NCBI GenBank assembly: GCA_013202525.1
Contig: JABMQS010000106.1
Coordinates: 1-33,679, forward strand
DNA from: Candidatus Omnitrophota bacterium
GTDB taxonomy: Bacteria; Omnitrophota; Gorgyraeia; JABMRG01
Direction of reading: 5' to 3'
Length of the DNA: 33,679 bases
A program made the position numbers and the translations under genes. The notes under the pieces are model-generated. The model searched no databases and was not told the origin of the DNA. It saw only the letters and a program-made list of their open reading frames with translations. Positions 30,878-33,679 of this stretch are shown in pieces. Each line of letters starts with the position of its first letter. The first letter of the stretch is position 1.

Positions 30878-32930
30878 ATAAGGTCTCGCCGTCCATGTCC
30901 AGCTTTTTTATTTCCTCATCATCATAGCCGGTGATCTTTAAGACGGTCGGGGCTATGTCGTAGATCGAGGGGTCTTCCTTTGTTATTCTTTTGTTTGAGA
31001 ATATAATTCCCGGTATAAGGGTCGGGTCGATTAGGTGGGTGCCCGACCATTTTTTCAGGTTATCTTCCATGAGCTCTTTTGGCACAGCGCCCAGGGCTGT
31101 TTGCCAGGATGCCCTGTATCCGATCTTGAACCCGATATATAGATCCGGTGCCTCACCCACATAATCTCCTTTAAAGATATCCTCGCGCAGATAGGCCTTG
31201 TTGACTACGGGCCTGTTGTTTTGTTTATCCACCCACCCTTCAAGCTTTTCCGCTATCTCTTTTTTGAGCTGCTCTGTTTCTTCGCCTGGGGCGACTATAC
31301 CTTGTCCTTCGCGCCCTTTCTGGTTGATGTATATAGCGCCAAAGCCTATGGCGTAGGCCTTTGTCTTTGCCCAATCGATATCTTCAAGCATCTCTTTGCC
31401 GCTTTCGGCGTATGGATTTTTCAACTGGAGATAACCATTTGCCCTTAGCCAGGTATTTATGTGTGCCGCCCTCCTGAATGTATTAAAGCCGTGGTCAGAT
31501 AAGACGATAAGCGTATCTTCACTGCCTGCTTTTTGCATAACCTCACCCAGTATATTATCCATCTTCTTATACCACGCCGCTATCATCTCTTTGTATTCCC
31601 GCCCCGCCCCTCTTTCGTATAGAGGGTGGCCCTGGTCTGTGTAGCGCCAGAACATGTGCTGTATAATATCAGGGGATTCAAAATAGCAGAAGAGCACACC
31701 TTTTTCTGATTCAGCAAGCCCGAGGTCGAGCATCGCTTTCTTTTCATTAAGGACCTCATTGGCCTGCTCCAGGAAGGCATCTTCTGTGAGCCGCTTCTCG
31801 TTTAGGGCCCATGTGTCCATCGGCGCGCCTTGAGTATAATATAGGCCTATCTTCTCAGTGAGTTCTTTTGAGTATTGCCCAGGATAGGATATCGGGAAAT
31901 AGGGATCACGCGGATCCATATTTATTGGGCTTACGTATAATTTAAACTCAGGTTCGGTTTCGACAAGGTAGAACTTGAATATGCCCTTTGTCTTTTTTAA
32001 TAACCCAAGATTGAAAGTAACCTCCTGCCAGTCGCTCCATTTGCCGACCTTAAGTTCGAAATCCTTTCCATTGTATCTTATGGTAATACTTTTTCTGCCC
32101 CGGAGTGATACCTTAAACGGCACCTTTGCATTTTCAGGTTTGGCGCCGATTCCTTTTACCTTCGGTCCGATAAGATCCAGAGTCATCTCCGGTGATCTCT
32201 GGACTTCGAAGACCTTGCCCCCGGTATCCTTTTCCTTGTCAATAGGCCCTGTTGTGTAGAAGGTAAATGTCCCCTCTGTGCCCAATATATCAGGGGTGCC
32301 CATACCGGAGAGCATCTTGCCTTTGACTTTATCCGCTGGAAATGTAACAGGGCAGGTTATTATGTTTGTAGGGACACCTGCTTCAGATGTGTAGTTCCAG
32401 AAGGACTTGGTTTTTACAACCGGCCTTGCTTTGCCGCCTTCAATGTCTGCTGTAGAGAGGCGCAGGCTGTAGTCTTTTGGGTTCCTCACGATAAAGTCAT
32501 AGATGCCGTTTTTGCCCGGGTTCTTACCTGTTGCAAATCCTGCCCAGGCTACTGGGGATTGCGGGGGATTGGTGGTTGAAAGCCTGCGATAGGAGCCCGC
32601 CTCTTTCAGATGCGAGAAATTAGGGAGTTCGCCCCTGTCCATCATAGGCTCGATGATATCAGGGCTCAGCCCGTCAAAGCCGAGTATAATAATCTTTTTA
32701 TCAAACATGGACTTCTCCTTATAGATGTTTTCTTTATTTAGGATTAGTATTAATGCGACAATTATTATAAGGATAACACAGAATATTACCTTATGCTTCC
32801 TGAAGAAATTGACTATCTTTTTGAAGAAGAGCAGGAATATCCCGAAGAAACCCAGCATAAAGGCGATAAGCCAGGCGCCTAAACCAAAGATTGTAAACCC
32901 GCTCCCCGGATCGATATAAGCTAAGAACAT
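30873..32930 (-). CDS. Type I phosphodiesterase/nucleotide pyrophosphatase-like membrane protein
   Basis: A 685-residue alkaline-phosphatase-superfamily protein. Residues 1-70 hold AYIDPGSGFTIFG and two membrane helices, an N-terminal module often found as a separate small protein. The catalytic domain starts near 75: IILGFDGLSPDIIEPM (metal Asp), TTNPPQSPVAWAGFATG (nucleophile candidate Ser125), CYFESPDIIQHMFW, VLSDHGFNTFRRAAHINTW, and near the end HLIDPTLIPGIIFSNKRI. Family members cleave phosphodiester or pyrophosphate bonds; the target is unknown. A second in-frame ATG at 32708 (residue 75) has a good AGGAGA ribosome site six bases upstream and could give a soluble form. On the minus strand TATAAT at 32945-32940 lies only about 10 bases before ATG 32930, so the long form may be nearly leaderless or use an unseen start. 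Confidence 0.85.
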   Translation of the reverse strand: MFLAYIDPGSGFTIFGLGAWLIAFMLGFFGIFLLFFKKIVNFFRKHKVIFCVILIIIVALILILNKENIYKEKSMFDKKIIILGFDGLSPDIIEPMMDRGELPNFSHLKEAGSYRRLSTTNPPQSPVAWAGFATGKNPGKNGIYDFIVRNPKDYSLRLSTADIEGGKARPVVKTKSFWNYTSEAGVPTNIITCPVTFPADKVKGKMLSGMGTPDILGTEGTFTFYTTGPIDKEKDTGGKVFEVQRSPEMTLDLIGPKVKGIGAKPENAKVPFKVSLRGRKSITIRYNGKDFELKVGKWSDWQEVTFNLGLLKKTKGIFKFYLVETEPEFKLYVSPINMDPRDPYFPISYPGQYSKELTEKIGLYYTQGAPMDTWALNEKRLTEDAFLEQANEVLNEKKAMLDLGLAESEKGVLFCYFESPDIIQHMFWRYTDQGHPLYERGAGREYKEMIAAWYKKMDNILGEVMQKAGSEDTLIVLSDHGFNTFRRAAHINTWLRANGYLQLKNPYAESGKEMLEDIDWAKTKAYAIGFGAIYINQKGREGQGIVAPGEETEQLKKEIAEKLEGWVDKQNNRPVVNKAYLREDIFKGDYVGEAPDLYIGFKIGYRASWQTALGAVPKELMEDNLKKWSGTHLIDPTLIPGIIFSNKRITKEDPSIYDIAPTVLKITGYDDEEIKKLDMDGETLF

Positions 32931-32956
32931 AGCGAAAATATTATATCACATAAATA

Positions 32957-33128
32957 GGGACAGGTCCCATTTTTTTCAGCCTAAAATGCCTAAAATGGAG
33001 ACGTCTACCAACTTGTTCGGGAACCTGTCCTTTTTCCAAGCACGAACCTGTCTTCTGTCTAAAAGGTAATTTGTGAGCCTGTGCATAGGGTACAGGTCCC
33101 CGAGCAAATTCGGGACAGTTTCGTGCTT
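32957..33128. repeat. GGGACAGG-type palindromic repeat block
   Basis: The 280-base gap between the phosphodiesterase-like gene and tRNA-Leu is mostly nested palindromes. GGGAC-AG-GTCCC lies at 32957-32968. GGACAGGT (32958-32965) pairs with ACCTGTCC (33023-33030). 33038-33052 pairs with 33114-33128 (15 bp, one mismatch). TCCCCGA near 33097 pairs with TCGGGA at 33110-33115. These resemble REP-like units that are mobilised by RAYT-type transposases in other genomes; no transposase gene is in the window. Confidence 0.75.
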
Positions 33129-33158
33129 AGTTTGGTAAACGCCTCCAAAATGAGGGGC

Positions 33159-33187
33159 TTGACATTTACGACTTTATCACTTACAAT
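33159..33187 (+). promoter_or_regulatory. Promoter of tRNA-Leu
   Basis: TTGACA at 33159-33164 and TACAAT at 33182-33187 with a 17-base spacer. Transcription would start near 33194, about 18 bases before the mature 5' end of the tRNA. Confidence 0.8.
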
Positions 33188-33211
33188 ATCTTATACATTT
33201 TGGAACTATAT

Positions 33212-33277
<66 letters not shown>

Positions 33278-33298
<21 letters not shown>

Positions 33299-33330
33299 CT
33301 TATAGCAGGGAGTTGAAGGGAGCTTGCGCC
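33278..33330 (+). repeat. Direct repeat at the tRNA-Leu 3' end, copy 1 (att-like)
   Basis: 33278-33318 is identical over 41 bases to 33449-33489, and the match continues to 33330 with two mismatches (offset 171). This copy covers the 3' end of the tRNA (T loop, T stem, acceptor, CCA) plus downstream flank. It also contains TTCAACTCCC/GGGAGTTGAA (33276-33285 with 33308-33317), which can form a hairpin. Confidence 0.9.
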
Positions 33331-33448
33331 GACCGAATAGGGAGGAAAAGCGGCTTACTTCTATGAAGCAGCTAAATTTTAGCGACAGCAGGCGAGTGGC
33401 CGACCCGAGCACCCTGGCGAGCTCAAAGAGCGAGCCGGGCGAGGGCGC

Positions 33449-33501
33449 CAACTCCCCCTCCTCGCACCACTTATAGCAGGGAGTTGAAGTGAGGTTGCGC
33501 C
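33449..33501 (+). repeat. Direct repeat of the tRNA-Leu 3' end, copy 2 (att-like)
   Basis: Second copy of the 41-base identical segment (33449-33489), with a further match to 33501. It repeats the last 21 bases of the tRNA gene without a full tRNA before it. It supplies the ribosome site (GGGAG) and the first base of the GTG start codon of the following gene. The 118 bases between the copies hold no gene that I can support; they contain a short palindrome GCTAAA-T-TTTAGC and GC-rich sequence. Confidence 0.9.
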
Positions 33502-33679
33502 TTTTAACTATTTTGATTTGCATAGGCATGTTTGGCTTTGGCGCAATGGTATGTGCTCAAGATGATACTAGGGCCCAGGCAGAAGAGAAGGAAGAATTTA
33601 TTATAGAAGAGGGCGAGGTCAGTGCCGCGGCAGAAGAGAAGGGCCAGAAGGAGCTGACCGATGAAGAGAAGGAGCGGGA
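33489..33679 (+). CDS. Secreted Glu/Lys-rich protein, N-terminal part (cut by window edge)
   Basis: Open frame of 63 codons running off the right edge. It starts with MRLRLLTILICIGMFGFGAMVCAQ, a clear signal peptide with a basic start, hydrophobic core and cleavage near VCA-Q. The mature part is acidic and low in complexity, with repeated AEEKEE / AAEEKGQKE / TDEEKE segments that suggest a coiled coil or unstructured linker. The start GTG 33489 has GGGAG six bases upstream. TTG 33495 and ATG 33528 are alternatives, but the latter would cut the signal. The product cannot be named from this part; an envelope protein is likely. Confidence 0.7.
   Translation, partial: MRLRLLTILICIGMFGFGAMVCAQDDTRAQAEEKEEFIIEEGEVSAAAEEKGQKELTDEEKER

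Noticed and set aside
32957-33128. CRISPR array
   Set aside because: The repeats are inverted, of unequal spacing and degenerate, without regular spacers or cas genes.

Overview
The window looks like a chromosomal segment of an uncultured, Gram-negative-type bacterium, close to half G+C. Genes are packed tightly, often with 4-bp start/stop overlaps, and several intergenic palindromic repeat families occur. Gene style and repeat type (CATTGCGAGG-type and GGGACAGG-type palindromes) remind me of Omnitrophota or related deep-branching genomes. That is an impression, not a measurement.

Left part (1-5300), housekeeping: the 3' end of a glutaminyl-tRNA synthetase gene, a Spy/CpxP-like periplasmic protein, an unrecognised membrane-anchored protein with faint kinase-fold features, a cold-shock protein behind a strong promoter and a leader RNA with alternative hairpins, class I fructose-bisphosphate aldolase, and phosphoglycerate mutase on the minus strand.

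Middle part (5300-19100): divergent promoters at 5267-5336 open a long plus-strand region. A PF14907-type nucleotidyltransferase and a polyprenol-phosphate glycosyltransferase come first. A promoter at 7332 then starts an SxtJ-like / DUF5989-like / carbamoyltransferase / SGNH-TPR set. It is followed by MBOAT acyltransferase, acyl carrier protein, acyl-CoA-dehydrogenase-like flavoprotein, methylthiotransferase-like radical SAM, B12-type radical SAM, stand-alone adenylation enzyme, a 40-residue DltX-like microprotein and a DltD-like SGNH protein. This is the logic of the Dlt (teichoic acid D-alanylation) machine: activate an amino acid, load it on a carrier, move it through MBOAT/DltX, deliver it outside. 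Here an oxidising flavoenzyme and two radical SAM enzymes are inserted. The adenylation pocket is not that of DltA and resembles, from memory, prolyl ligases of pyrrole pathways. I propose that the system decorates an extracytoplasmic polymer or glycan with an oxidised, possibly pyrrole-type, aminoacyl group.

Right part (19100-30707): a multi-pass GT-C-like protein, a stand-alone S26 peptidase, a SPASM radical SAM enzyme, a free PqqD, a PqqD-radical SAM-SPASM fusion, then a separately promoted 109-residue Cys-rich peptide whose core is seven repeats each starting CxxG, an HPr-kinase-like enzyme, a second GT-C-like protein, an ABC exporter and an alkaline-phosphatase-superfamily membrane protein. 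This reads as a RiPP locus: leader with a YxxPx(I/L) motif, PqqD recognition, two radical SAM maturases, a possible phosphorylation, leader removal and export. The Dlt-like and RiPP parts are nearly continuous and could act on one envelope product.

Right end (30703-33679): a 175-bp hairpin holds the stop codons of two convergent genes. It is followed by a minus-strand type I phosphodiesterase-like membrane protein, a palindromic repeat block, tRNA-Leu(GAG) with its own promoter, a direct repeat of the tRNA 3' end 171 bp downstream, and the start of a secreted, Glu-rich protein cut by the window edge. I saw no CRISPR array, rRNA gene or transposase.
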